From assembly GCA_001004345.1 (NCBI GenBank), contig LCQW01000005.1:1-52693 (forward strand): a stretch of DNA of 52,693 nt. Direction: 5' to 3'. Each line of letters opens with the position of its first letter. The stretch's first letter is position 1. Source of the DNA: Candidatus Kaiserbacteria bacterium GW2011_GWA2_52_12 (GTDB lineage: Bacteria > Patescibacteriota > Minisyncoccia > Phycocordibacterales > UBA2100). Shown here one piece after another: positions 17,828 to 27,589 of this stretch. A program made the position numbers and the translations under genes. The notes under the pieces were generated by a model that was given only the letters and a program-made list of their open reading frames with translations, did no database searches and was not told the DNA's origin.

Positions 17828-18178
17828 ATGAGCGAAGAATTTCGGCCAAAAAAACCGAACATCGAAAGGACCGATGTGCACAAAATGCACGATAGGGCGG
17901 CAGCTGCATTTCGGGTCGCAGATACTGCGGAAGATTCATATCTTGAGATGGCTGCCGAACTTATTGATGCCAGAAATATGTATGCGAATGCGATCGCAGA
18001 GGCGGACCACCTCGATCCCGTCAGTGACAAAGGAAAAAAACAAGCAGAGCGAATAGAGCAATTGGGCCAACTCGTTGCTCAAATACAGCTTCTTCTGGAC
18101 GACGATGTGGAACGTACGAACGACAAATACAAGCAATACGAAGCACTCAAGGATCAAATGAAAAGACACCTCAACTAA
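17828..18178 (+). CDS. unknown coiled-coil protein within the atp operon
   Basis: A 116-residue soluble, strongly helical protein. It begins MSEEFRPKKPN. The regions ADTAEDSYLEMAAELIDARNMYANAIAEA and KGKKQAERIEQLGQLVAQIQLLL look like two long amphipathic helices. It lies 3 bases after atpA and 2 bases before atpG, so it must be cotranscribed and probably made together with the F1 subunits. No standard subunit sits here, and I do not recognise the family. It could be an accessory stalk or assembly factor, or an inhibitor. That role is inferred only from position. Confidence 0.7.
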   Translation: MSEEFRPKKPNIERTDVHKMHDRAAAAFRVADTAEDSYLEMAAELIDARNMYANAIAEADHLDPVSDKGKKQAERIEQLGQLVAQIQLLLDDDVERTNDKYKQYEALKDQMKRHLN

Positions 18179-18180
18179 TC

Positions 18181-20534
<2,354 letters not shown>

Positions 20535-20537
20535 CGT

Positions 20538-20786
20538 ATGGCAGAACAGCAAACGTTTCATCTCGTCATCGCGTCCGTCGGCGAGACGCGATTCGATGGC
20601 GACGTGTATTCGGCGACCGTCCCCGGCTCGGAAGGGCAGTTCACGGTTCTTGCGCACCATGAGCCTATCGTTACCACGCTCACGTCCGGCATCATTACGG
20701 TCAAAACAAAAGACGGCGAGAAAAAATTCTCTATAGACAATGGTGTCGTCGAATGCTCGCAAAACCGCACGGTTGTGCTGCTCTAG
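20538..20786 (+). CDS. atpC: F-type ATP synthase subunit epsilon, lacking C-terminal domain
   Basis: An 82-residue protein with only the N-terminal beta-sandwich (FHLVIASVGETRFDGDVYSATVPGSEGQFTVLAHHEPIVT). The C-terminal helix-turn-helix, which inhibits ATP hydrolysis in many bacteria, is absent. The sandwich is what couples gamma to the c-ring, so assembly should be possible. Last gene of the operon. Confidence 0.92.
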   Translation: MAEQQTFHLVIASVGETRFDGDVYSATVPGSEGQFTVLAHHEPIVTTLTSGIITVKTKDGEKKFSIDNGVVECSQNRTVVLL

Positions 20787-20809
20787 TTTTCTCGCGTTCC
20801 CCGACGTGG

Positions 20810-20815
20810 CACAAT
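20810..20815 (+). promoter_or_regulatory. -10 element, leaderless GT39-type gene
   Basis: CACAAT preceded by TGG, 7 bases before ATG 20823. Confidence 0.45.
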
Positions 20816-20822
20816 CGTGTGT

Positions 20823-22298
20823 ATGATGCCCGCACAAGAAACTAAGAACACTTCTTCGAGCCGAGACACCTTGCACGAACAGTATGCAAAATACTTTGCG
20901 GGACTGATCATTATTGTCGCCTGTTTTCTATTTTTGTTCCATGTGGGACGAGGAGCTTTTCGGGATTATGACGAGGCGGCATACGCCGATGCATTCCGCG
21001 TCACGGAAGCATCAGGCGATCTCATGACGATGCGACGATTTGAAAATCCATGGTTCGATAAGCCGCCATTGTATTTTTGGAGCGCGATAGCGATCGAAAA
21101 AGTCATACCGGACAAAGAATTTGCATACCGTCTCCCGAGCGCTCTTAGCGGCATACTCTCGATCATTCTCACGATGTTGATCGTGTACACAGCCGCCGAA
21201 AGTTATCTCGCCGCTTCTATCGCGGGTGGGGTAGCACTGACATCGCCGATGTTCCTGTATGCGGGCCGGCAGCTGCGCATGGATGTTCCGGTCACCGCGG
21301 CGATCCTTTTCACGATCTTCAGTTTTTTGAAAGGACTCAAAGACGAACGCTGGTATGCGGGGGTAGGAGTCGGCATCGCGCTCGGCATAATGATGAAGAG
21401 TGTTATCGGCCTCCTTCCGCTCGGTTTCATCGCAATCTTTGCGTTCATTCATCGGAATACGTCTTTCTTCAAAAGTGTGTACCTATGGATCGGCATTGCG
21501 GCAATGTTTGTGATCGCTGCGCCGTGGCATATATACGAGAGCGTGAAATTCGGCAGTGTTTTTTGGGACAGTTACCTATTTCATTTGGTGATCCAGCGGG
21601 TCGGCGAGAACATACTCGGCGGTATCGCACCGCCTTCAAATAGCGTTGAATATTTCAATATTTTACTTACATGGGCGCAACCATGGACCACTCTTTTTGT
21701 ACTCTTTATACCGGTAGTGTGGTGGATGTATCGAAAAGGGGAGACGGTCAGAGACACCTTCGTTTTTCTTTTGTTTCCGATCGGCGTACTGTGTATTTTT
21801 TTGCTGGCAAAAACGAAACTTGGTTATTATTTGATGCCGATATATCCGTTTATCGCGATCTTTGTAGCATTGACGACGTATTGGTTATTTCAGCGGATAC
21901 GGAAGCGTGCACTTAGAATCACGGCACTGGTCGTCGGTGTCGTGTTATTCATCGGTGGTTTTGCGAACACGATATATGTGGGATACAACTACGCGGATAA
22001 TGAGCAACTGATCGCGAATGAAGAACGCAACCTCGGAGCTTTTCTGAACGCGAATCCAGCGCCGAAGCTCGTCTACACGTACTATTGGGACTACTGGGAC
22101 ACGATTTGGTATTACGGAAATGGAAGAGTTATCCAGCAAATGAAAGACGGTCAACCGATTGATAGTTCTTTTTTTCTCGTCATGCATTCGGGATACACGT
22201 ATCATTTTCCTCCATGGTTCTCGTCGCGCCTCGATGTGGTGTATAAGGGTGCGGCAATGACAGTGTATAAATTCACCTACACGCCGCCACGCAAGTAG
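20823..22298 (+). CDS. ArnT/PMT-like membrane glycosyltransferase (GT39 type)
   Basis: A 491-residue integral membrane protein with about 10-12 helices. It belongs to the superfamily that transfers sugars from polyprenyl-phosphate donors to lipids or proteins outside the membrane. The first extracytoplasmic loop carries FRDYDEAAYADAFR, where the Asp-Glu is the catalytic motif of this group, then NPWFDKPPLYFWSAI. AYRLPSALSGIL and the aromatic-rich periplasmic tail also fit. An ATG triplet (20826) beside the first is an alternative start. A stem-loop terminator overlaps the stop codon. The substrate cannot be told from sequence. Confidence 0.85.
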   Translation: MMPAQETKNTSSSRDTLHEQYAKYFAGLIIIVACFLFLFHVGRGAFRDYDEAAYADAFRVTEASGDLMTMRRFENPWFDKPPLYFWSAIAIEKVIPDKEFAYRLPSALSGILSIILTMLIVYTAAESYLAASIAGGVALTSPMFLYAGRQLRMDVPVTAAILFTIFSFLKGLKDERWYAGVGVGIALGIMMKSVIGLLPLGFIAIFAFIHRNTSFFKSVYLWIGIAAMFVIAAPWHIYESVKFGSVFWDSYLFHLVIQRVGENILGGIAPPSNSVEYFNILLTWAQPWTTLFVLFIPVVWWMYRKGETVRDTFVFLLFPIGVLCIFLLAKTKLGYYLMPIYPFIAIFVALTTYWLFQRIRKRALRITALVVGVVLFIGGFANTIYVGYNYADNEQLIANEERNLGAFLNANPAPKLVYTYYWDYWDTIWYYGNGRVIQQMKDGQPIDSSFFLVMHSGYTYHFPPWFSSRLDVVYKGAAMTVYKFTYTPPRK

Positions 22299-22316
22299 AT
22301 CGACGTGGCGGTTTTC
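22284..22316 (+). terminator. terminator overlapping the GT39 stop codon
   Basis: CCGCCACG (22284-22291) pairs with CGTGGCGG (22304-22311) and is followed by TTTTC. The TAG stop (22296-22298) lies in the loop. Confidence 0.6.
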
Positions 22317-22351
22317 AACATCCACGCTCCAAACATCGCGGTAAAAGGCGA

Positions 22352-22357
22352 TACAAT
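22352..22357 (+). promoter_or_regulatory. -10 element, leaderless secreted-protein gene
   Basis: TACAAT, 6 bases before ATG 22364. Confidence 0.55.
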
Positions 22358-22363
22358 ACGAGT

Positions 22364-23632
22364 ATGCGCAGGATCGCAGCGGTTCTTTTTTCATTTTTTG
22401 TATTGTTTTCTCTACCGATCGTAGTCAGTGTCGTTGTTCTTGCTTCGCCCCTGGCGATATCAGCCCAAACACTCGGTGTGGGATGTAGATTGTCTACGGT
22501 GCAAGATAAAGCCGAAATGGCTGCTCGTGGTATACCGCAAAAGTTTGAAGTGTGTCCCGCAGACGAAAAAATATTGGGTATTGGGCGTGACTTCGAGCAG
22601 TGGTACGCGCAATTGAAAGCGCAATTACCGTGCAACAAAAACACCTGTACGCTGTCGTGCCGCACACGCAATACGGGTGCCCAAGTGTGTGGCCCCACGG
22701 CGACGCGGTGGAACTCGATCGGGTGCCATCCGAACAATCGAACCGCTATTTTTCCCACGGTTTCTCATGGATTTGCCGCCCATATAGAGCTGCTCCGACG
22801 ATATTGCGGGGAACGCGGTCGATGCACGATCGGCGGCGTCGTCCAGCAATGGACTGCGACAGCCGGTGATCGATCTGCGTATGCAAATTTCGTTTCCAGA
22901 AATGCCGGCATTCCCGTGAATCAAGTGTATAATCCAAACGACATTGACCTCGTGGCACGTCTCGCAATGGCGATGGCCTGTTTCGAGGCGGGTTCTCTGC
23001 CATATAGCGCAGATGAACTCAAGCAGGGCCTCATTATGGCTAGCGGTGGTGCCCGCGTGCCAGTGCCGAGCAATGTCGGACAGTTGCTCAATGAAAGTAT
23101 GACTGGAGGCTACGCCACGAACCCGAGCTATTCACCGAATTCGCACCCGGGAAGCTGGACGTACCCACTATCGAGTATCAGCGGAAACAACTATAATCCA
23201 CCGCGTCAATCAAGTGGTTTCATGAGCGGAGCGGGTAACGCTTCCTACACATCAAGTCCTTTCGCCAATCTCTCGCCGGTACCAATCGGCGGTACTGCAC
23301 AAATAGGACAACCAACAGCGGGCACTTCTTCAAATGGAACGACTTCCTATGCGCCCACTTCGGCAAGTTCGACGCGCTACTTCGCGTCATCCATCGTCGT
23401 TCAGCCGAGAGTTGTATCGAGTGGTGATACCGTCGTTGTTTCGTGGACGAGCGTCGGTACGAGTGCCTGCCAGATCTTTGCCAGCTCGCAGTCCATCGGT
23501 GAGGGAATGGAGGGCTCCCGCACCATTACTACATCAAGCGCGCCTTCCGACACGTCAATGACATTTACGCTGCGATGCCGGACATTGCAAGGAACACTGG
23601 ATGAACACATCGCATCTGTTACGCTACGTTAG
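22364..23632 (+). CDS. secreted multidomain protein
   Basis: A 422-residue exported protein. Residues 1-34 are a signal peptide ending ISAQ. A Cys-rich part follows. The domain PTVSHGFAAHIELLRRYC to ARLAMAMACFEAGSLPY (about 125-220) has the spacing of a domain known from virion structural proteins and some muramidase-associated proteins: an aromatic/Gly entry, QQW, YANFVSRNAGIPVNQVYN, and a final FEAG. A long Ser/Thr/Gly/Asn linker leads to a C-terminal Ig-like sandwich (VVSSGDTVVVSWTSVGTSACQIFAS). It is probably displayed on the surface, possibly bound to peptidoglycan. The stop codon is formed at the edge of the MITE-like element. Confidence 0.6.
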   Translation: MRRIAAVLFSFFVLFSLPIVVSVVVLASPLAISAQTLGVGCRLSTVQDKAEMAARGIPQKFEVCPADEKILGIGRDFEQWYAQLKAQLPCNKNTCTLSCRTRNTGAQVCGPTATRWNSIGCHPNNRTAIFPTVSHGFAAHIELLRRYCGERGRCTIGGVVQQWTATAGDRSAYANFVSRNAGIPVNQVYNPNDIDLVARLAMAMACFEAGSLPYSADELKQGLIMASGGARVPVPSNVGQLLNESMTGGYATNPSYSPNSHPGSWTYPLSSISGNNYNPPRQSSGFMSGAGNASYTSSPFANLSPVPIGGTAQIGQPTAGTSSNGTTSYAPTSASSTRYFASSIVVQPRVVSSGDTVVVSWTSVGTSACQIFASSQSIGEGMEGSRTITTSSAPSDTSMTFTLRCRTLQGTLDEHIASVTLR

Positions 23633-23754
23633 AAACTGTTGAAAAAGTCCATATGCATCGTTGTCATCGTCGCTCGAACGCTCACCGTACGTTCAGTACG
23701 GCTCACGTTCTCGTTCCTCGACGCCTCGCCTCTGGAGCTTTTTCAACAGTTTCT
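23631..23754. mobile_element. 124-bp MITE-like element
   Basis: Terminal inverted repeats AGAAACTGTTGAAAAAG (23631-23647 and its complement 23738-23754) enclose a GC-rich core with an internal hairpin, CCGTAC-GTTCA-GTACGG (23685-23701). If the element begins at GAAACTG it is flanked by TTA on both sides, a possible 3-bp target duplication. It encodes no protein. It lies exactly between two genes and contributes the stop codon of the upstream one. Confidence 0.65.
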
Positions 23755-23763
23755 TAATTCTGG

Positions 23764-23769
23764 TACACT
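23764..23769 (+). promoter_or_regulatory. -10 element for the RNHCP gene
   Basis: TACACT preceded by TGG, 9 bases before ATG 23779. It lies just outside the MITE-like element. Confidence 0.45.
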
Positions 23770-23778
23770 CTGGTAATC

Positions 23779-24108
23779 ATGCTCCAAAGTAATGGACAGA
23801 AGAAATTCCAAAGAACCATCGAGGACTTTACCTGTGAGCACTGTGGAGAGTTCGTAAAGGGTACCGGCTACACCAATCACTGCCCGAAGTGTCTCTGGAG
23901 CAAGCACGTGGACAAAAATCCGGGCGATAGGGCAGAGGCGTGTTGCGGCATGATGGAGCCCACGAGGCTCGAAGGCACGACACCGCACTATCGCATCGTG
24001 CACCGGTGCGTACGCTGCAAAATGAAGCGCAAGAATGACATTGCGAAGAATGATAGCAACGAGGCCATCATTGCGCTTGCCACAAAGGCAGCGCATACAA
24101 GGATGTAG
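23779..24108 (+). CDS. RNHCP-domain zinc-binding protein
   Basis: A 109-residue protein of the RNHCP family, named for its R/T-N-H-C-P motif (here YTNHCPKC). It has two zinc-binding pairs, FTCEHCG and NHCPKCLWSKHVD, then PGDRAEACCGMMEP and IVHRCVRCKMKRKN. The cysteine and histidine pattern is complete. Function is unknown in all members I know of; RNA or nucleic-acid binding is a reasonable guess from the zinc ribbons and basic tail. Confidence 0.9.
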   Translation: MLQSNGQKKFQRTIEDFTCEHCGEFVKGTGYTNHCPKCLWSKHVDKNPGDRAEACCGMMEPTRLEGTTPHYRIVHRCVRCKMKRKNDIAKNDSNEAIIALATKAAHTRM

Positions 24109-24164
24109 GGGCTATATCCCATTCGGAGTTGCATATTTTTGGTATCGTGCCATGATTTTGATAT

Positions 24165-24668
24165 ATGTCGCCAATTGACCCGGGTCTGGAAAGTATACCG
24201 CACTACTGGGGCGATGTGGCGCGCCAGCTCTCGGTGGGCGGCGCGGCGCTCATGCTCGTTGGTGCGCCGTGGTATGCCAATGAATTATTGACGCAATTCC
24301 CACTCATCATCATTGCAGCCATTTTGTCGGTCGGCCTCGCGGCGCTCGTCAATCCGCTCATGCGGTGGGTGTCCGTGTTCGATGCGATGATGTCCTGCAT
24401 TATCGCCATTGTGTATGCCCCGTGGGCGTTTTATGCGTATCAGGATGGAGAATATCTGATGTTTGTACTCCGGATGGCCGTTGCGATCATTTTCCTTTTC
24501 GCCTTTTATTTCAATACAAAGACCGTGCGCGCGATGGTTCTGCATCAATTCAATAGTCGCGACATTGAAGTTTCGGAGGCAGAAAAGAGAATGGTAACGG
24601 ACGCAGAGATTATGCCGGGTTCTGATGATCTATCTACGGATAATGGCAATTCATCGTCTTTGTCATGA
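24165..24668 (+). CDS. membrane protein, unknown
   Basis: A 167-residue protein with about four membrane helices between residues 22 and 125 (ALMLVGAPWYA, LIIIAAILSVGLAALV, MMSCIIAIVYAPWAFYAY, LRMAVAIIFLFAFYF) and an acidic, Ser-rich cytoplasmic tail (SDDLSTDNGNSSSLS). A family of similar four-helix proteins is common in this lineage, but no function is known to me. Confidence 0.6.
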   Translation: MSPIDPGLESIPHYWGDVARQLSVGGAALMLVGAPWYANELLTQFPLIIIAAILSVGLAALVNPLMRWVSVFDAMMSCIIAIVYAPWAFYAYQDGEYLMFVLRMAVAIIFLFAFYFNTKTVRAMVLHQFNSRDIEVSEAEKRMVTDAEIMPGSDDLSTDNGNSSSLS

Positions 24669-24685
24669 AGGGACGAATAATGAGG

Positions 24686-24691
24686 TAAAAT
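24686..24691 (+). promoter_or_regulatory. -10 element, leaderless flavodoxin-fold gene
   Basis: TAAAAT preceded by AGG, 7 bases (AGGGGGA) before ATG 24699. The same 7 bases could also act as a ribosome site on a longer transcript. Confidence 0.5.
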
Positions 24692-24698
24692 AGGGGGA

Positions 24699-25292
24699 AT
24701 GGTCGCAAAAAAGATACTCCTTCTTTTGGGGCATCCCGATAAAAGCGGTTTTTGCGGCGCGCTTGCCGACGCATACGAAGCGGGTGCACACGAAGGAGGT
24801 CACACTATCGAGCGACTCAATCTCGGTGACATGCAATTCGATCCGATATTGCACAAGGGCTATCGGGAGATACAGCCGCTCGAGCCCGACCTCATAAAAT
24901 TTCAGCAGCTCGTCGCATGGGCGGATCATTTCGTCATTATTTATCCCGTGTGGTGGGTGGGTATGCCGGCCTTATTGAAAGGACTGTTTGATCGCGCATG
25001 GCTTCCCGGTTCCGCATTTCGCTACATCAAGACAAAAACAGGTGCCCACACGATTTTCTGGCATCGACTCTTTCGCGGCAAAACAGCGCGCACTATTCTT
25101 GCGAGCGGCACGGCCCCGCTCCTCGTGCGGTTCTTGCCGGGCAACGTGAATGCACAACTCCGATGGGGGATCTTATGGTTCGCCGGCTTCCGCGTATGCG
25201 GCACATGGTTTGGACCATCCGAACATATCCCCGAGACAAGGCGAGAAAGGTGGATACGTCACGTCAGGGATATCGGAAGGAGAGGAAAATGA
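24699..25292 (+). CDS. NAD(P)H:quinone oxidoreductase, flavodoxin fold
   Basis: A 197-residue enzyme of the NQO/KefF/MdaB group, which uses FMN or FAD to reduce quinones by two electrons. ILLLLGHPDKSGFCGALADAY is the phosphate-binding loop. ADHFVIIYPVWWVGMPALLKGLFDRAWLPG is the second flavin-contact segment and is strongly conserved. ASGTAPLLVR and FCGTWFG-like GFRVCGTWFGP near the C terminus fit the family. Length is normal. Confidence 0.9.
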   Translation: MVAKKILLLLGHPDKSGFCGALADAYEAGAHEGGHTIERLNLGDMQFDPILHKGYREIQPLEPDLIKFQQLVAWADHFVIIYPVWWVGMPALLKGLFDRAWLPGSAFRYIKTKTGAHTIFWHRLFRGKTARTILASGTAPLLVRFLPGNVNAQLRWGILWFAGFRVCGTWFGPSEHIPETRRERWIRHVRDIGRRGK

Positions 25293-25296
25293 TATA

Positions 25297-25313
25297 TCAA
25301 GGCGACGCCTTGA
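25297..25313. repeat. 7-bp perfect stem with 3-nt loop
   Basis: TCAAGGC and GCCTTGA flank GAC, just after the oxidoreductase stop and before the convergent DUF167 stop. There is no T-run on either side. Confidence 0.5.
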
Positions 25314-25321
25314 GAGGGCCT

Positions 25322-25543
25322 CTACCAGACCGTCAATATCTTTGAGGGTCGTTTGTGTCCGCGCACGAGGCGGACTTTTGATACCGGGACATGGAAGTGG
25401 CGTGCAACGAGTTCAATGACGCGGGAATTCGCGCGGTTCTCGAGCGGCTTTTCCTTGACCGATATTTCAAGTACATGTTCCGACACGACGCTGATGCTTT
25501 CCTTTCGCGCATTCGTGTGTACTCGCGCTCGTATCTGATGCAT
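25322..25543 (-). CDS. DUF167 (YggU-type) protein
   Basis: A 73-residue protein of the UPF0235 family. It shows IRARVHTNARK, VKEKPLENRANSRVIELVARHF and VRLVRGHKRPSKIL, which match the conserved beta-alpha-beta core (N-A-K/R near the start, ANxxVIELLA, G-x-K/R-S-R-x-K). The molecular role of the family is not established. ATG 25543 is chosen over an upstream start because a TATCCT -10 lies 6 bases before it. Confidence 0.8.
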   Translation of the reverse strand: MHQIRARVHTNARKESISVVSEHVLEISVKEKPLENRANSRVIELVARHFHVPVSKVRLVRGHKRPSKILTVW

Positions 25544-25549
25544 ACAGTG

Positions 25550-25555
25550 AGGATA
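25550..25555 (-). promoter_or_regulatory. -10 element, leaderless DUF167 gene
   Basis: On the minus strand TATCCT preceded by TGC, 6 bases before ATG 25543. Confidence 0.5.
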
Positions 25556-25584
25556 GCAGGGCACGACAAAACGACAAAATAGGC

Positions 25585-25590
25585 TATAAT
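25585..25590 (+). promoter_or_regulatory. -10 element for ychF
   Basis: Perfect TATAAT preceded by GGC, 12 bases before ATG 25603, giving a leader of about 5 bases. Confidence 0.55.
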
Positions 25591-25602
25591 CCAGTCTAAA
25601 TT

Positions 25603-26730
25603 ATGTCGCTATCGATAGGGATAGTGGGGATGCCGAACGTCGGGAAATCGACGCTTTTTAATGCTTTGACGAAGAAAGGCGTGCCCTGCGAGAATTATCC
25701 TTTTTGCACGATAGACCCGTCGGTCGGCGTCGTCGCCGTGCCGGATTTCCGAGTGGATAGGCTTGCGGAGATGTCGCACTCGGTGAAAAAAATCCCGGCG
25801 GTCGTTGAGTTCGTGGATATTGCGGGATTGGTGAAGGGTGCCTCCGAGGGAGAAGGTTTGGGCAATCAATTCCTCACACACATACGCGACGTGGACGCGA
25901 TTGCTGAAGTGGTGCGTATTTTTGATGATGAAGATATTCATCATGTGGCAGGCACGGTGGATCCGCGGCAAGATATTGAAGTCATAGACCTTGAGCTCGT
26001 GCTTGCCGATCTGCAGAGCGCGGAGAAACAACTCGAGCGTCTCGAACGTGACGCGAAGGGCCTCGCCCATAGGTCTACGGCCGAGGGAGGTGACAAGGAC
26101 ACGATTGCGAGCAGGGACGTGCTACGGAAGATCATGCCGGCACTGAAAGCGGGCAAAGCTGCGCGCACTGTGCAGCTCGACGATAAAGAAAAAGATGTCG
26201 CGCGACTCTTTCACTTCCTAACGACCAAACCGATCCTCTACGTGCTCAATAGAAAAAGCGGCGTGATCAACGTCGATGCCGAGAAGGGGGAGCGCTCGCG
26301 AGCACTGATGGAATTTCTCGAATCTACGCATGCTGGATATGTGACGATCGACGCCGGCGTGGAGCGCGACCTCTCCGACGTGCACGAAGACGAACGTGCG
26401 GAGTTTCGCCGCGAACTCGGTTCTCTCGACGATGGTATCGACACTCTCATCAAAGGTGGGTACAAACTTCTCGACCTCATTTCATTTTTCACGACCGGCG
26501 ATGATGAAACACGGGCATGGACGATACATCGCGGCGCAAAAGCGCCCGAAGCGGGCGCCGCTATTCACACCGATTTTCGTGATAAATTCATCCGCACCGA
26601 AGTCATAGACTGGGATACATTGCTCGAAGTCGGTTCATTCGCAAAAGCACGCGAAAAAGGAATACTCCGCACCGAAGGCAAAGAATACATCGTGCAAGAC
26701 GGCGATGTCATGGAGTTTTTGCACAGTTGA
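25603..26730 (+). CDS. ychF: Ribosome-binding ATPase YchF
   Basis: Obg-family P-loop ATPase (OLA1/YchF), 375 residues, that associates with ribosomes and responds to redox stress in other bacteria. G1 GMPNVGKSTLFNAL, G3 DIAGLVKGASEGEGLGNQFL, an inserted coiled coil (DLELVLADLQSAEKQLERLER), and the C-terminal TGS domain (ISFFTTGDDETRAWTIHRGAKAPEAA-like) are all clear. The Leu-Val of VPDFRVDRLAEM also matches. Confidence 0.97.
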   Translation: MSLSIGIVGMPNVGKSTLFNALTKKGVPCENYPFCTIDPSVGVVAVPDFRVDRLAEMSHSVKKIPAVVEFVDIAGLVKGASEGEGLGNQFLTHIRDVDAIAEVVRIFDDEDIHHVAGTVDPRQDIEVIDLELVLADLQSAEKQLERLERDAKGLAHRSTAEGGDKDTIASRDVLRKIMPALKAGKAARTVQLDDKEKDVARLFHFLTTKPILYVLNRKSGVINVDAEKGERSRALMEFLESTHAGYVTIDAGVERDLSDVHEDERAEFRRELGSLDDGIDTLIKGGYKLLDLISFFTTGDDETRAWTIHRGAKAPEAGAAIHTDFRDKFIRTEVIDWDTLLEVGSFAKAREKGILRTEGKEYIVQDGDVMEFLHS

Positions 26731-26761
26731 GTGTAGAATTAGCGGATGGCACACTGCTCAT

Positions 26762-26989
26762 ATGAGTGAAAAAGAGGTTTCAAATAAAGCAATATTCGAA
26801 CTCGTCTCCTCTCTTTATGAGAAAGTGAATAATGATGTAACAATGAAGAGCGACCTTGAGCGAGTTAAAGAAGAGATTCTTGATGTCGTTCGCCCGATTG
26901 AGCGCGCTGTCGACAAAGACGCAGTGAAACTCGTCAGCCATGAAAGTCGTATAACTAAACTTGAGCGGCATCTCGCGCTCGGATCATAG
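26762..26989 (+). CDS. small coiled-coil hypothetical protein
   Basis: A 75-residue charged, helical protein (LYEKVNNDVTMKSDLERVKEEI and ESRITKLERHL). Heptad-like spacing suggests a coiled coil. It follows ychF by 31 bases. ATG 26762 is the first start that keeps the full helix. No family recognised, though short proteins with this look are frequent in the lineage. Confidence 0.5.
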   Translation: MSEKEVSNKAIFELVSSLYEKVNNDVTMKSDLERVKEEILDVVRPIERAVDKDAVKLVSHESRITKLERHLALGS

Positions 26990-26990
26990 T

Positions 26991-27020
26991 TAAAAAGAAA
27001 GAGCGACCACGAGTCGCTCT
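26991..27020 (-). terminator. terminator of the minus-strand secreted-protein gene
   Basis: AGAGCGAC (27000-27007) pairs with GTCGCTCT (27013-27020). Read on the minus strand it is followed by TTTCTTTTTA. It may also serve the convergent plus-strand gene. Confidence 0.75.
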
Positions 27021-27030
27021 GGGGTTCAGC

Positions 27031-27450
27031 CTACTTGTTGAACTGTTTGAGGAGCTCGCGAGCAAGGTCTTTGTCCTTTTTCGCTTCCTCCTGTTTGATT
27101 GTTTGTTGTCGACCTTCATCCATTGCCGCAAACCACCGTTCTGTTGAAATAAAAGCAGCAGTACCGTTTGGACACCGTACGATGGTTCCCGAAAACTGTT
27201 CGTTTCTGTAAAGGACAAGCACTCGACCATCATCGGTGATGCCAGCCACGGTTATCGTGCCACCGATTTTAGTCATGCATACTTCGTTTTGTGTCCATTT
27301 ATAAAACAGTGTACTTAGGGACTCTGCATTTTGAACGTTGAGCCACATGCCTTCCACGGAAGGAATCATGTCGTTCTTCTTGACCTCTTGCGCAAAGCTC
27401 GGTGTGAGTGAAAGAGCAAACACAGCTGTTGCCAGCAATAAGCGACGCAT
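27031..27450 (-). CDS. secreted hypothetical protein
   Basis: A 139-residue protein with a clear signal peptide (MRRLLLATAVFALSLTPSFAQ). The mature part has two cysteines (EVCMTK and VRCPNG) that could form a disulfide, a beta-rich middle and a charged helical tail (KQEEAKKDKDLARELLKQF). AGAGGGAGAC upstream is a good ribosome site. No family recognised. Confidence 0.65.
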   Translation of the reverse strand: MRRLLLATAVFALSLTPSFAQEVKKNDMIPSVEGMWLNVQNAESLSTLFYKWTQNEVCMTKIGGTITVAGITDDGRVLVLYRNEQFSGTIVRCPNGTAAFISTERWFAAMDEGRQQTIKQEEAKKDKDLARELLKQFNK

Positions 27451-27529
27451 TTTTAGTCTCCCTCTGTTTGAACTGTACTATTTGTACACTGTGCCGAATT
27501 GCGGTCAAGTCACTCATATCCGGATGTAT

Positions 27530-27562
27530 AAAAAAATGGGTCTCGGCTTTTGGCCGAGACCC
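27530..27562 (-). terminator. terminator of the cold-shock-like/membrane fusion gene
   Basis: A perfect 10-bp stem (27538-27547 with 27553-27562). Read on the minus strand it is followed by A and seven T (27530-27536). Confidence 0.9.
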
Positions 27563-27589
27563 GATGGCAAACGAGTGAGTGCCGTGTAC

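Noticed and set aside
23631..23754. simple terminator instead of a MITE-like element
   Set aside because: The arms are 90 bases apart, have matched ends flanked by TTA, and enclose another hairpin; there is no adjacent T-run after a compact stem.
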